From: Bifidobacterium sp. ESL0682
GTDB taxonomy: Bacteria > Actinomycetota > Actinomycetes > Actinomycetales > Bifidobacteriaceae
Direction of reading: 5' to 3'
Assembly (NCBI RefSeq): GCF_029392815.1
Contig: NZ_CP113942.1
Location: 1,550,001-1,614,000, forward strand
DNA length: 64,000 nt
Notes under the pieces: generated by a model
The model's input: only the letters and a program-made list of their open reading frames with translations
What the model was told of the DNA's origin: nothing
The model's database searches: none
Program-made: the position numbers and the translations under genes
Shown: piece by piece, positions 39,409 to 49,309 of the stretch
Layout: the number at the start of each line of letters is the position of its first letter
Numbering within the stretch: the first letter of the stretch is position 1

Positions 39409-40686
39409 ATGGCCGCAGAAGATACCCAAATTTATGTGACACCAGCTAACCTGGCACCCGACACGCAAAAACCGTTGGAACATAAGGTTCGTTTCGCCAC
39501 AGGCTTCGCATTGGTCTCCATCCTGTGGGCCATTCCCTTTACCATGGGCTCTGGAGTCCTGCTGCCTCAAGTGTTCTCAGGCATCAAAGGCATGTCTGCC
39601 GAGGGCGCTCTTGGTACGATGAACGCCGTCAGCTCGATTTTCGCCCTTATAGCGAACATCGTTTTCGGTACATTCTCCGATATTTCCAAATTCAAGATCG
39701 GTAAGCGCACCCCCTGGATTGTAGCCGGCGGCATCATCGGCGCTGTAGGCTACTTCCTCACCGCCCATTCGACCTCGTTAGTATGGATGGTCGTTGGCTG
39801 GTGCATCGTGCAAGTCGGCATCAACTGCCTGATCGCCCCTGCTGTCGCCGTACTCTCCGACCGCATACCGGAGGACGTGCGCGGTACCTTCTCCGCCCTG
39901 TACGGCGCCGGACAGATTGTCGGCATGCAGGCCGGTAACTTCATCGGCAGCTTCTTCCTGACCAAGCTCAACACTGGTTTGACCATCGGCACCTGCGTCT
40001 TCCTCTTCTCCGGCATCATCACCGTATTGATCTGGCCACGTGAAAAGTCCGCGGAAAACAACACCAAGGCCACTTCCGTAGGGGAAATTCTCAAGTCGTT
40101 TATTCCCCCGACCAAGAATTGCCGCGATTTCTATCTCGCCTTGTTCGGCCGTCTTGCCTTCGTCATCGGTACGTTCATGATCTCCGGCTACCAACTCCTG
40201 ATCCTCGAGAGATACATTCACCTGAGCATCAAGGATGCCGGCACCGCCATGCAAATCATGTCGATCATCACGCTGATCGCCACGATTATCGCTTCAGTGG
40301 TTTCCGGCCCACTTTCCGACTATCTGCACCGCCGCAAGTTCATCGTCGCTGTTGCCTGTGTCATCATTGCCTTGGGTATGCTTGTCGCTTGGCTGATGCC
40401 CACCACCACCGGCATCTATATCTATGCGACGCTCGCCGGTCTCGGCAACGGCTGCTACATGTCCGTCGACCAAGCACTGAACGTTGACGTCCTGCCCAAC
40501 CCGCAAGAAGCCGGTAAGGACCTCGGCATCCTGAACCTCGCCAACACCATCGGCCAGGCTCTCGCCCCCGCCTTCACGACCATGTTCATCGGCATCTGCG
40601 GCGGCTACAAGGGCGTCTTCCCTGTCGCCATCGTCTTCCTGCTCGTGGGCACCGTCTTCATCATGATGATTCGTCGGGTGAAGTAA
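39409..40686 (+). CDS. MFS transporter next to a TetR regulator
   Basis: A 425-residue MFS protein with 12 hydrophobic segments. Seen: the loop 2-3 motif FGTFSDISKFKIGKRTPW, a variant of GxxxDRxGRR, and its counterpart GPLSDYLHRRKF in the second half. It resembles the sugar/cation symporter-like MFS proteins in actinobacteria (GPH-like layout). AAGGAGGAAATGC is seen before the ATG at 39409. The adjacent TetR gene and the palindrome in front suggest local regulation. Substrate cannot be inferred. Confidence 0.85.
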   Translation: MAAEDTQIYVTPANLAPDTQKPLEHKVRFATGFALVSILWAIPFTMGSGVLLPQVFSGIKGMSAEGALGTMNAVSSIFALIANIVFGTFSDISKFKIGKRTPWIVAGGIIGAVGYFLTAHSTSLVWMVVGWCIVQVGINCLIAPAVAVLSDRIPEDVRGTFSALYGAGQIVGMQAGNFIGSFFLTKLNTGLTIGTCVFLFSGIITVLIWPREKSAENNTKATSVGEILKSFIPPTKNCRDFYLALFGRLAFVIGTFMISGYQLLILERYIHLSIKDAGTAMQIMSIITLIATIIASVVSGPLSDYLHRRKFIVAVACVIIALGMLVAWLMPTTTGIYIYATLAGLGNGCYMSVDQALNVDVLPNPQEAGKDLGILNLANTIGQALAPAFTTMFIGICGGYKGVFPVAIVFLLVGTVFIMMIRRVK

Positions 40687-40713
40687 GACTCAACAAGCAA
40701 TTCATAATGTTCC

Positions 40714-40754
40714 AGTGATGCCGTGCCTTATATTTTTCTAGGCACGGCATCACT
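40714..40754 (+). terminator. Terminator after the MFS gene
   Basis: Perfect 15-bp stem AGTGATGCCGTGCCT with an 11-base, T-rich loop. It separates the MFS gene from the TetR gene, so the regulator probably has its own promoter. Confidence 0.8.
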
Positions 40755-40864
40755 GTATATTCACGACCATCATCAATGCCGATATATACGACATCAAGCC
40801 TTACTCGGTCTAGCTCATACGGAATAATGAACAATTGTCGTACAAAAAAGAGGTTTCCCATATC

Positions 40865-41467
40865 ATGCTGCACCTTTCCCATGCAAAAAGCCGCGATAAA
40901 AGCATTGACAGCCGCACCGCCATATTGAATGCCGCCGTCGTATCGTTCGGAGAATGCGGATATTACGGAACCTCACTGCAGAAGATCGCCAACACCGTAG
41001 GCATGACCAAGGCAGGAGTACTGCATCATGTCGGCAGCAAAGAGGGACTGCTCGATATCGTGCTCGATGAGATATACGACCCCTGCACCGAAACCATCAT
41101 GGACAATTTCCGGATGACCGACAAACCCAACGTGGCGCGCATGTGGCGCGAAGTCGTGGCCATCAACGCCAAACGCCCCGAGCAGGTTCACATGTTTTCG
41201 ACGTTGGACGCCGAAGCAATCGACGCCGAACATCCGGCACACGAATATTTCAGAAAACGAGACCAGAATCTGGTCGAAGAAATGACACAGATTCCTTGGT
41301 ATGTGCCCGAGAGCACCAATATCGATCACCTACTACGGGCCGGTTTCAGCATGATGGACGGCATCCAGCTGCGGTGGCTGCGCGCCCCGGAACGCGACCT
41401 GAACCAGATGTGGGCCGAATGCGAGGCCGAACTGATGCCGATGCCGATTTGGGAAGGCTACCGGTAA
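40865..41467 (+). CDS. TetR/AcrR-family transcriptional regulator
   Basis: A 200-residue regulator. The N-terminal helix-turn-helix (about 14-58) reads DSRTAILNAAVVSFGECGYY, then GTSLQKIANTVGMTKAGVLH with HHVGSKEGLLD, which is a textbook TetR domain. The C-terminal ligand domain is divergent. The ATG at 40865 is preferred over a TTG ten codons earlier, although its ribosome site (AAAGAGG) is 11 bases away. Likely represses the MFS gene through the palindrome at 39358-39375, as inferred from context. Confidence 0.87.
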   Translation: MLHLSHAKSRDKSIDSRTAILNAAVVSFGECGYYGTSLQKIANTVGMTKAGVLHHVGSKEGLLDIVLDEIYDPCTETIMDNFRMTDKPNVARMWREVVAINAKRPEQVHMFSTLDAEAIDAEHPAHEYFRKRDQNLVEEMTQIPWYVPESTNIDHLLRAGFSMMDGIQLRWLRAPERDLNQMWAECEAELMPMPIWEGYR

Positions 41468-41473
41468 ACGCAG

Positions 41474-42748
41474 TCACTTCTGGAACACGTCGGGGCGAAC
41501 CGGATCGCCAGGGATATTGGCTCGAGTATCTTCCAAGTTGAGAATATCCTGCCATTCGTCCATAGATTTGCCGAAGGGTTGGGCATTCATGCCACGCGCC
41601 TGCAAATCGTCCTTTGCCAACTCGACGTCCACGACGGAAAGACCGTCAACAAATGACTTCCAGCGAGCGAAATTCGCGTCATCGTAAAACACGTTTTTGA
41701 CGGTTTCAGCCAGCAGTTCTGCTCGCTCGATAGGCAACGAATCCCAGTGCCGCAGTTCGACGAAATTCTTCAAGCGCACGTCGTTGAAATGCGTGGAAAG
41801 GATATGGCTCACCTCGTAATCGTTAAGCTCGCGATCCGGGTAAATATCGGCGGCATTGCGGTCAAACGCCACGAATTCCTGCTCATCCTCGCTCAGGTCG
41901 GCTGCCTCAGGAGTGTGCGTCAGGTCGGCGAACATCATCGGCGTAGCCAAAACGTCACGAGCATAATCCTCCCAGCCGAACCTCGGGTCGAACAATCCGG
42001 GCGTGATGCCGGTGCGCTGCGGGTCGGCCTTATCCCAGATACGCTGACGCAGGAGCGGGAACGGATTTTCCGCGCCTTCGAAATACGGGGAGTTGCGGAA
42101 GAACAGGGAAATGATTGGGCCCAGCGCCGACCCAATGCGCATTTTGGCGACGGCATCCGCTTCGTCGCTGTAATCGATGCTCACCTGAGTGGAGGCCGAG
42201 CAGCGCATCATGCAGGGGCCGTATGAGCCGACGTGGCCGAGATAATCGTTCATCGCCGCGTACCGGCGCTTGGGATTGAGCGGAATGTCGGCAAAACTTG
42301 TAACCGGCTGATAGCCGTAATTGATCAGACGAAAGCCCAAATCATCCAGAATGGGATCGATCTCGCTGCGAAACTTTCCGTAGATATCGAGCAGTTCCTC
42401 GGGAGTGTGCAGCACACCGATGGACGTCTCGAACTGGCCGCCCGGTTCCAGCGAAAGGCTGATGCCCGGTCGTGAAAGCCCCAGCAAGTGGCCGTCCTCC
42501 ACAAATTCCTTGTCAGAGTCGTAATAGGGACGAAGCCGTTCCAACAGCGCTTCAACACCGTTGGGCTCGGCATAGCTTACCGCCCGGTCGCTGCCATTAC
42601 GCACGGGAAGGTGCTCAATCTCGACCCCGTAGCCATCATCGCGCTCCGGCTTGGCGCCAGATTCGAAAAAGTGCAGCAGACTGGCCACATGCTTGCCGTT
42701 CACCTTCGCGCCTACGTGCGCGTAGCTCACCCGTGGAGTAATATTCAT
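41474..42748 (-). CDS. Glutamate-cysteine ligase family protein (GCS2/GshA-like)
   Basis: A 424-residue protein of the carboxylate-amine ligase (GCS2) group. Seen: YGVEIEHLPV near residue 40 (metal-binding Glu pattern), SRPGISLSLEPGGQFETSIG near 92-112, the key loop of plant-type GshA and EgtA, and MMRCSASTQVSIDYSD near 180. The family joins glutamate and cysteine with ATP. No glutathione synthetase or EgtB-like gene is adjacent, so the product could be gamma-glutamylcysteine itself. There is no clear ribosome site at the ATG 42748. It converges with the TetR gene, six bases apart. Confidence 0.85.
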   Translation of the reverse strand: MNITPRVSYAHVGAKVNGKHVASLLHFFESGAKPERDDGYGVEIEHLPVRNGSDRAVSYAEPNGVEALLERLRPYYDSDKEFVEDGHLLGLSRPGISLSLEPGGQFETSIGVLHTPEELLDIYGKFRSEIDPILDDLGFRLINYGYQPVTSFADIPLNPKRRYAAMNDYLGHVGSYGPCMMRCSASTQVSIDYSDEADAVAKMRIGSALGPIISLFFRNSPYFEGAENPFPLLRQRIWDKADPQRTGITPGLFDPRFGWEDYARDVLATPMMFADLTHTPEAADLSEDEQEFVAFDRNAADIYPDRELNDYEVSHILSTHFNDVRLKNFVELRHWDSLPIERAELLAETVKNVFYDDANFARWKSFVDGLSVVDVELAKDDLQARGMNAQPFGKSMDEWQDILNLEDTRANIPGDPVRPDVFQK

Positions 42749-42937
42749 GGTCTCATGCTATCCACTTCTATCGCATTTAACCAAGAATTACGCAGGTTGC
42801 GCACTTCTCTTGCATCATTCGCACTCGGTGGTGAACACGGTCCGTTTCAAGCCCTGACGTTCTACTTGTCCAAATGACAAAGGCCTTGGTATAACGACAA
42901 TAGCTTTGTTTTCCATACCGTCTTCAAGGAGCACTTC

Positions 42938-44065
42938 ATGACCACGGATAATCGCAACACGTTGTTTTCGCCGTTGACTCTTCCTACACCGGATGGAACG
43001 GGGTTGAAGTTGCGCAACCGCACCATCCTCTCCCCCATGTGCCAATATTCCGTCGATAAGATGGATGGCGTGGCCACCGACTGGCACTTGCAGCATTACG
43101 GGGCCATCGCCGCCGGCGGATTCGGACTGCTCACCGTCGAGTCGACCGGGGTGTCTCCGGTTGGCCGAATTTCACCGCGTGACCTCGGGATGTATAGCGA
43201 TGAGCAGGAGGACGCGCATCGGCATCTGGTCTCCTTGATTCATTCTCAGGGCGCAGCGGCGGCCGTGCAGCTCAACCATGCCGGCGGTCGCGCTTCCGGC
43301 AAGCCTTGGATGCCCGGCTCACACGGCGGCTCCGAACCCATCGAAGAGGGTGGCTGGCAGACGGTCGGCATGACCGACCAATCCATTGCCAAAGGCTATC
43401 AACCGACAACAAAATTAGACAAGACGGGCATCAAGCAGATTGTCTCGGATTTCGCCGAAGCCGCCGGCCGCGCCGACGCTGCCGGCTACGATGCCATTCA
43501 GATTCATGCCGCTCATGGCTATCTGCTGCATCAATCACTGTCGCCATTGACCAACACCCGCACCGATGAGTACGGCGGCAACATCGAGAACCGTGCGCGT
43601 CTAATCTGCGAGGTCGTCGATGCCGTACGCGAGGTGTGGCCGAATTCGAAGCCGCTTGGCATCCGCATCTCCGCCACCGACTGGGTGGAAGACGGACTTG
43701 ATATCGAGACCACCGCGCGTCTTATGCGCGAGTTGGTCAAACACCACGGCATCAACTGGGTCGATGTGTCCTCCGGCGGTCTGGTCAATACCCCGTTGCA
43801 ACCTTCCGGGCCGGGTTTCCACGCCCTTCTCGGCGCACAGATGAAGCAGGCATTGGCCGATACCGACGCGATTGTGAGCGTGGTCGGCGGCATTTCTAGT
43901 CCGGAACAGGCCGAAACCATGCTGCGCACCCATCAGGTCGACGCCGTTTCTATCGGCCGCGCCGCCATGCGCAACCCGCACTGGCCCGCGATGGCCGCCG
44001 CCAGCCTTGGTGTTCCGCGCGAAGCCAATCCCGCCGCTGTGCAATATTGGCGCGCTGAATGGTAA
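42938..44065 (+). CDS. OYE-family NADH:flavin oxidoreductase (YqjM-like)
   Basis: A 375-residue FMN-dependent TIM-barrel ene-reductase. Seen: RNRTILSPMCQYSVD near the N-terminus with the YqjM-type Cys, VQLNHAGGRA, the active-site pair HAAHGYLLHQ, SPLTNTRTDEYGGNIENRAR, and the C-terminal phosphate-binding VVGGIS and AVSIGRAAMRNP. Such enzymes reduce activated C=C bonds; the natural substrate is usually unknown. The start ATG 42938 has AAGGAG eight bases upstream. It stands alone and ends in a strong terminator. Confidence 0.93.
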   Translation: MTTDNRNTLFSPLTLPTPDGTGLKLRNRTILSPMCQYSVDKMDGVATDWHLQHYGAIAAGGFGLLTVESTGVSPVGRISPRDLGMYSDEQEDAHRHLVSLIHSQGAAAAVQLNHAGGRASGKPWMPGSHGGSEPIEEGGWQTVGMTDQSIAKGYQPTTKLDKTGIKQIVSDFAEAAGRADAAGYDAIQIHAAHGYLLHQSLSPLTNTRTDEYGGNIENRARLICEVVDAVREVWPNSKPLGIRISATDWVEDGLDIETTARLMRELVKHHGINWVDVSSGGLVNTPLQPSGPGFHALLGAQMKQALADTDAIVSVVGGISSPEQAETMLRTHQVDAVSIGRAAMRNPHWPAMAAASLGVPREANPAAVQYWRAEW

Positions 44066-44149
44066 AAAGCGCTGCATCAGCGGAATTGCGAAACTGGTGA
44101 TGACAATCAGTGGCTGAACCATTAATCGGTTCCGCCACTGTTTCATTGA

Positions 44150-44192
44150 AAAAGTCGGGCGATACCTTATGCAAAGGTATCGCCCGACTTTT
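44150..44192. terminator. Strong terminator between the OYE gene and the dehydratase gene
   Basis: A 19-bp perfect stem AAAAGTCGGGCGATACCTT with a short loop, followed by TTTT pairing within and GTTGTTT. It fits both converging genes. Confidence 0.85.
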
Positions 44193-44236
44193 GTTGTTTA
44201 CTCGTTTATTCGAGCGCTGTAATTAGCAGCTCAATT

Positions 44237-47200
44237 TCAGTCCGCCTTGGACAGCTTTTGCTCGTTCTTCTTGGCGGCCGCGATCATCAGCTTGATGCGG
44301 TTGAGCTGGTTGGCGGCAGAAGCACCGGGGTCATAGTCGATGGAGACGATGTTGGCCTCAGGATGCAGCCTGCGAATCTTGCCAAACATGCCTCGTCCGG
44401 TGACGTGGTTGGGCAGGCAGGCGAACGGCTGGGCGCACACCACATTCGGGCAGCCAGACTTGATGAGTTCCAGAATCTCGCCGGTCAGCAGCCAGCCTTC
44501 GCCTGCTTGCACACCGATGGAGGTGACGGTGGAAGCGAGTTCCACCAGTTCCGGCATCGGGGTGTCCTGGCTGAACTTGCCGTGTGCGAGGTCAATCGCA
44601 CGACGTACCGGGTTCAGAATCCGGTCGAGACCCCAACGCATCACAGCATAGGCCTTCTGGTTGCCGCCCATACCAAGGTTCTTTTCCTTCCAATCCGTGA
44701 TGTACGGACCGGTGGTCATGAACTCCATGATTCCAGGCACCACGGCTTCGCAATCCTGAGATTCGATGACGTCGACCAAGTGGTTGTTGGCATCGGGATG
44801 ATACTTGACCAAAATCTCGCCGACCACGCCGACGCGCGGCTTACGCGGGATGTTGCGCAGCGGCAGAGCATCGAAACTCTTGACGATCTCCTTGAGCAAC
44901 GTCTGATACGGCAGATAGCCCTTGCCGATCTTCTGCTTGGCGGTCTTGGAATAGCCATGGTGCTCGATAGTCTCGCGAACAATCGTGTCCCACATCTCGT
45001 AAAGCCTGTTGGCGCTGCCCTTCTCCTTTTCGTAAGGACGCACGCGGTAATGGCATTTCATCAGCAAATCGCCGATGACCAACGCCTTAAGCGCGCGCCA
45101 CAGCAGGGTCGGGGTCGCGGTGAAACCGGGGTTGTCCTCGATGCCTTGCGTGGAAAGCGCGATGACCGGCACCTGCGGATAGCCGGCGTCAACCAGCGCT
45201 TTACGAATCAGACCGTAATAGTTGGTCGCACGGCACATGCCGCCGGTCTGCGTGATGGCCAGGCAGACCTTGTCTGGGTCGTACTTGCCTTTGATGATCG
45301 AATCGACCAACTGGCCGACGACCATAATGGCCGGGTAGCAGGCATCGTTGTTGACATACTTGAGGCCGGTTTCCACATCCTGCTGGTCGGCCATCTTGAG
45401 CACGTCGAACTTGTAGCCGCCGGAACGAATCACAGCCTCAACCAGGCTCATATGCACCGGGCTCATCTGCGGAGCAACGATGGTGTAGTCCTTGCGCATG
45501 TCCTTCTGGAAACGCACCTTATGCGCGTAAGCGGAAATGGTGCCCTTGCTACGTTTCTTAGATTTGTCTGCAGCAGACTTCTTGCCAGCCTTCGCGGTGG
45601 CATCAGCCCCATCGGCCTTGGCATTTCCTGCTGCCGACGTCTTACCATTGGCGCGACGCGAGGCTTCTTTCATTGACTCAGTGAGCTTCGGATTCGCCTT
45701 CATCACGCTGTCAAGCAGCACCTGACGACCCGGGGTCGGCGCCTCGGAACCGGTCTTGCGGAATTCGCCCTGCTTGTCGGCAGGAACATCGGCGTCTTCG
45801 GCTACATCAGCAGAGCCATCGGCATCAAACGAATCAGCCGCAGCAGAAGCTTCTGCGTTCTGTTTGGCGGTTTCGGCCTTGTTCTCGGCCTCATCGACAG
45901 CGGCCTGAGCGGCTGCCAACTGCGCCTTAGCCTCTTCAAGCTTGCTTTCGGCATCCTTCAACTCGGCCTCGCGCTTGGCGGCGGCCTCTTGACGAGCCTT
46001 GACTTCGGCAGCCTTCTTGGCCGTTTCTTCGGCACTGGCCTGCGCAGATTCCATAGCACCCTCTTCATTGGCCGCTTCAGCGGCAGCCGTTGCTTCAAGT
46101 TCGGCCTTATCAGCAGCCTTCTTCAGCTTGGCCTTGTTGGCTTCACGCTCTTCAATGGCCGCCTTGAGCGAGCGCAAACGAATCTTCGCCGCACCGAGGT
46201 TGCTGACCTCGTCGATCTTCAGCAGCGTATAGACGTCGGCCTTGTCGGCGAGAATCTCGCTGACCTGGTCGGTGGTGATGGCGTCGATGCCGCAGCCGAA
46301 GGAGTTGAGCTGCACCAACTCGAGTCCCGGATAGGACGACACGAAATTCGCCGCCGCATACAGACGCGAATGGTAGGCCCACTGGTTGGCCACGCGCAGA
46401 GGCATATTGATGACCTTGCGATCGCCGACCTCGCGGAACCCTCCTTCGTCCTTCGCCTTCGGGTCCTTTTCGCCCTCGCTCAGGTATTCGCTCAGGTGCA
46501 GGTTCTCGCCGGGTTGCAGTTCGCAGATGGAGTCCTCTGACAGCACTGCCATCCCCAGCGAGCAGATGGTCTCGGGGATGCCGTGGTTGATTTCGGGGTC
46601 GATGTGGTAGGGACGGCCGGCGAGCACGATGCCGCGGCAGTTGTGCTCCTTCATATAGGCAAGCGCGCGCAGGCCTTCCTGCTGCACGTCGTGCTTGAAG
46701 ATCTTGTCTTCGGTGTATGCGGCCTTAACGGCCTTCTCGGCCTCTTCGCGCGTGACATTAGTCCATGCAAACTCTTCGACGATGCGGTCGACCATCAAAT
46801 CGTGGTCGGCAAGGTTGAAGTAGGGGCGCATATAGCGGATGCCGGGCTCGCGCAGTTCGGCCATATTGGCTTCGATCACGACCGGGTAGTTGGCGACGAT
46901 CGGGCAGTTGTAATGGTTGTCGGTGTCGCTCTCGACCAGGTTCTCCTCATAGGAGACGCAGGGATAGAAAATCGTCTTGACGCCACGGTCGAGCAGCCAC
47001 TTGATGTGGCCATGCACCATCTTGGCCGGGTAGCAGATGTTCTCGGAAGCGATGGATTCGATGCCGGACTGGAAGAGTTCATGGCTGCTTCGCCCGGAAA
47101 GTCGGACTTTGAAGCCCAAGTTGGTGAGCAGGGTGAACCAGAACGGATAGTTCTCATACATATTGAGCGCACGCGGTATGCCAATTTCGCCGCGGTAGGC

Positions 47201-49309
47201 CTTCTTGTCGGTCAGGCGACGATAGGCGAAGACGCGCTTGTACTTGTAGTCGTACAGGTTCGGACGATCGCTGCGTTCCGCCTTCGCGTCGGCGCCACGT
47301 TCGCAACGATTGCCCGTAACGTAACGCGAGCCGTCCTGGAAGGTAGTGATGGTGAGCTTGCAGCGGTTCTGGCACCTCTTGCAGACATCACGCTCGGAAG
47401 TCATCGACAGGTGGTCGAGCTCGTCGCCTTCGACAATGGCGGATTTCGTGTGTTCAGCCGTCTCGTCGATATCGTGGGCATCCTCATAATGCATACGCGC
47501 GGTCAACGCCGCACCGAACGCACCCATCAGACCTGCGATATTCGGCCTGGTAACCTCTTTGCCGGTCAGCAATTCGAAAGCGCGCAGCACGGCGTCGTTG
47601 AGGAACGTACCACCCTGCACTTCGATCGTGTCGCCGAGCTGTCCAGAATCGCGCAACTTGATGACCTTGTAAAGCGCATTACGAACCACGGAATAGCACA
47701 GACCCGCCGCGATGTTCTCGACGCTCGCGCCTTCCTTCTGTGCCTGCTTGACCGATGAGTTCATGAACACGGTGCAACGCGAACCCAAGTCGACCGGGTG
47801 GTCGGAGTTCAGCGCGGCCTGCGTGAACTCCTCGATGGTCAGGCCCATGGATTGTGCGAAGGTCTGCAGGAACGAGCCGCAGCCCGACGAGCATGCCTCG
47901 TTGACGGAAATCGAGTCGATAACGCCATCAGCAATGGCGAGGTACTTCATGTCCTGCCCGCCGATGTCGATGACGGCCGTGACGCCGGGGCTCACCATTT
48001 CAGCACCACGATAGTGCGCCATGGTCTCCACGACGCCCTCGTCCAAGTGCAAGCCAGTGGTGATCAGACCTTCACCGTAGCCGGTAGCGCAGCTGCGAGC
48101 TATCCAAGCACCTTCGGGCATGGCGTTCTCAATCTTGCGCACGATTTCGATGGCCGCGTCGAGCGGGCTGCCTTCGTTGGTGCCGTAGGACGACCACACG
48201 ATCTCGCGGTCGTCGTTAATCAATGTCGCCTTGATGGTGGTCGAGCCGGCGTCGATGCCAAGGAAATGCGGGCCCTTTGCGCCTTCCAGCGTACCAACCT
48301 TGACCTGTTCCTTGTGATGGCGTTCATTGAACTTACGCCGATCCTCTTCGGTCGGGAACAATGGCGGCATGGTGGCCGTATCGACCGGCTTGTTCTTGAG
48401 GCTTTCGAGGTCGTCGATAATCTCCTGGCAACTGCGGGGCTCGAAATGCTGGCCGGCATCGAGCTCGTTGTCGTTGCCGCACATCAGCGCGGAACCGTAG
48501 GCCACATACAAATGGGCGTTTTCGGGGACGATGAACTTGTCAACCTTGCCTTCCAGCGCACGGGCAAAGGCTTCGCGCAGCTCGGAAAGGAAGAAGAGCG
48601 GACCGCCAAGGAAGACCACGTTGCCGTGAATCGGGCGACCGGAAGCAAGACCTGCGATGGTTTGCGTGGCGACTGCCGAGAAAATGGAAGCGGCCAGATC
48701 GGGCTTGTCTGCGCCGTCGTTGATCAGCGGCTGCAGATCGGATTTGGCGAACACACCGCAACGCGAGGCGATCGGGTAAAGAAGCTTGTAGTCCTTGGCC
48801 ATTTCGTTGAGGCCGGAAGCGTCCGTATCCAGCAACGTTGCCATCTGATCGATGAATGCGCCAGTGCCGCCCGCGCAGGAGCCGTTCATACGCTGTTCGG
48901 GCGTGGGCTTCAGATAAGTAATCTTCGCGTCCTCGCCGCCAAGCTCGATAATCACATCGGCTTCGGGATAGACCTGATCGATCGCCTTGGTTTCGGCGAT
49001 GACCTCCTGGACGAACGGCACGTTCATGTCGTCGGCCAGTCCCAAGCCGCCGGAACCGGTGATGGCAAGATTAATCGGCTGCGAACCGCGGCCCTCTTCC
49101 TCAAGCTGCTTCTTGATGTCACGCAGCAATCCGGCCACCGTGGCACGCACGTTGGCGTTGTGACGCCGGTAATCCGCGAACAGCACATCGTTCAGGTCGC
49201 TGCTTTTGTCGAGTACGACGGCCTTGACCGTGGTCGAGCCGATATCGAGCCCGACCCGCAGGGGCGTAACCTCATGCTCCGTTGTCTTGGTTTCCATCAC
49301 GTCAGCCAT
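44237..49309 (-). CDS. Giant acyl-CoA dehydratase activase / 2-hydroxyacyl-CoA dehydratase-related protein
   Basis: A 1690-residue protein. Order: a BadF/HgdC-type ASKHA ATPase (about 15-290; VGLDIGSTTVKAVVLD, ELGGEDAKITYL, NGSCAGGTGAFIDQ), a second ASKHA ATPase (about 350-630; LGIDAGSTTIKATLIN, IDIGGQDMKYLA, NEACSSGCGSF), a Cys-rich piece (CKRCQNRCKLT), a DUF2229-like region, an Ala/Lys/Glu coiled coil of about 150 residues, a Lys-rich linker, and a HgdB-like dehydratase region to the end. Activases couple ATP hydrolysis to one-electron transfer from a [4Fe-4S] cluster between subunits. Fusions of this size are known in anaerobic Actinobacteria and Firmicutes, but substrate and reaction are not established. 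AAAGGA precedes the ATG at 49309. Confidence 0.88.
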   Translation of the reverse strand: MADVMETKTTEHEVTPLRVGLDIGSTTVKAVVLDKSSDLNDVLFADYRRHNANVRATVAGLLRDIKKQLEEEGRGSQPINLAITGSGGLGLADDMNVPFVQEVIAETKAIDQVYPEADVIIELGGEDAKITYLKPTPEQRMNGSCAGGTGAFIDQMATLLDTDASGLNEMAKDYKLLYPIASRCGVFAKSDLQPLINDGADKPDLAASIFSAVATQTIAGLASGRPIHGNVVFLGGPLFFLSELREAFARALEGKVDKFIVPENAHLYVAYGSALMCGNDNELDAGQHFEPRSCQEIIDDLESLKNKPVDTATMPPLFPTEEDRRKFNERHHKEQVKVGTLEGAKGPHFLGIDAGSTTIKATLINDDREIVWSSYGTNEGSPLDAAIEIVRKIENAMPEGAWIARSCATGYGEGLITTGLHLDEGVVETMAHYRGAEMVSPGVTAVIDIGGQDMKYLAIADGVIDSISVNEACSSGCGSFLQTFAQSMGLTIEEFTQAALNSDHPVDLGSRCTVFMNSSVKQAQKEGASVENIAAGLCYSVVRNALYKVIKLRDSGQLGDTIEVQGGTFLNDAVLRAFELLTGKEVTRPNIAGLMGAFGAALTARMHYEDAHDIDETAEHTKSAIVEGDELDHLSMTSERDVCKRCQNRCKLTITTFQDGSRYVTGNRCERGADAKAERSDRPNLYDYKYKRVFAYRRLTDKKAYRGEIGIPRALNMYENYPFWFTLLTNLGFKVRLSGRSSHELFQSGIESIASENICYPAKMVHGHIKWLLDRGVKTIFYPCVSYEENLVESDTDNHYNCPIVANYPVVIEANMAELREPGIRYMRPYFNLADHDLMVDRIVEEFAWTNVTREEAEKAVKAAYTEDKIFKHDVQQEGLRALAYMKEHNCRGIVLAGRPYHIDPEINHGIPETICSLGMAVLSEDSICELQPGENLHLSEYLSEGEKDPKAKDEGGFREVGDRKVINMPLRVANQWAYHSRLYAAANFVSSYPGLELVQLNSFGCGIDAITTDQVSEILADKADVYTLLKIDEVSNLGAAKIRLRSLKAAIEEREANKAKLKKAADKAELEATAAAEAANEEGAMESAQASAEETAKKAAEVKARQEAAAKREAELKDAESKLEEAKAQLAAAQAAVDEAENKAETAKQNAEASAAADSFDADGSADVAEDADVPADKQGEFRKTGSEAPTPGRQVLLDSVMKANPKLTESMKEASRRANGKTSAAGNAKADGADATAKAGKKSAADKSKKRSKGTISAYAHKVRFQKDMRKDYTIVAPQMSPVHMSLVEAVIRSGGYKFDVLKMADQQDVETGLKYVNNDACYPAIMVVGQLVDSIIKGKYDPDKVCLAITQTGGMCRATNYYGLIRKALVDAGYPQVPVIALSTQGIEDNPGFTATPTLLWRALKALVIGDLLMKCHYRVRPYEKEKGSANRLYEMWDTIVRETIEHHGYSKTAKQKIGKGYLPYQTLLKEIVKSFDALPLRNIPRKPRVGVVGEILVKYHPDANNHLVDVIESQDCEAVVPGIMEFMTTGPYITDWKEKNLGMGGNQKAYAVMRWGLDRILNPVRRAIDLAHGKFSQDTPMPELVELASTVTSIGVQAGEGWLLTGEILELIKSGCPNVVCAQPFACLPNHVTGRGMFGKIRRLHPEANIVSIDYDPGASAANQLNRIKLMIAAAKKNEQKLSKAD

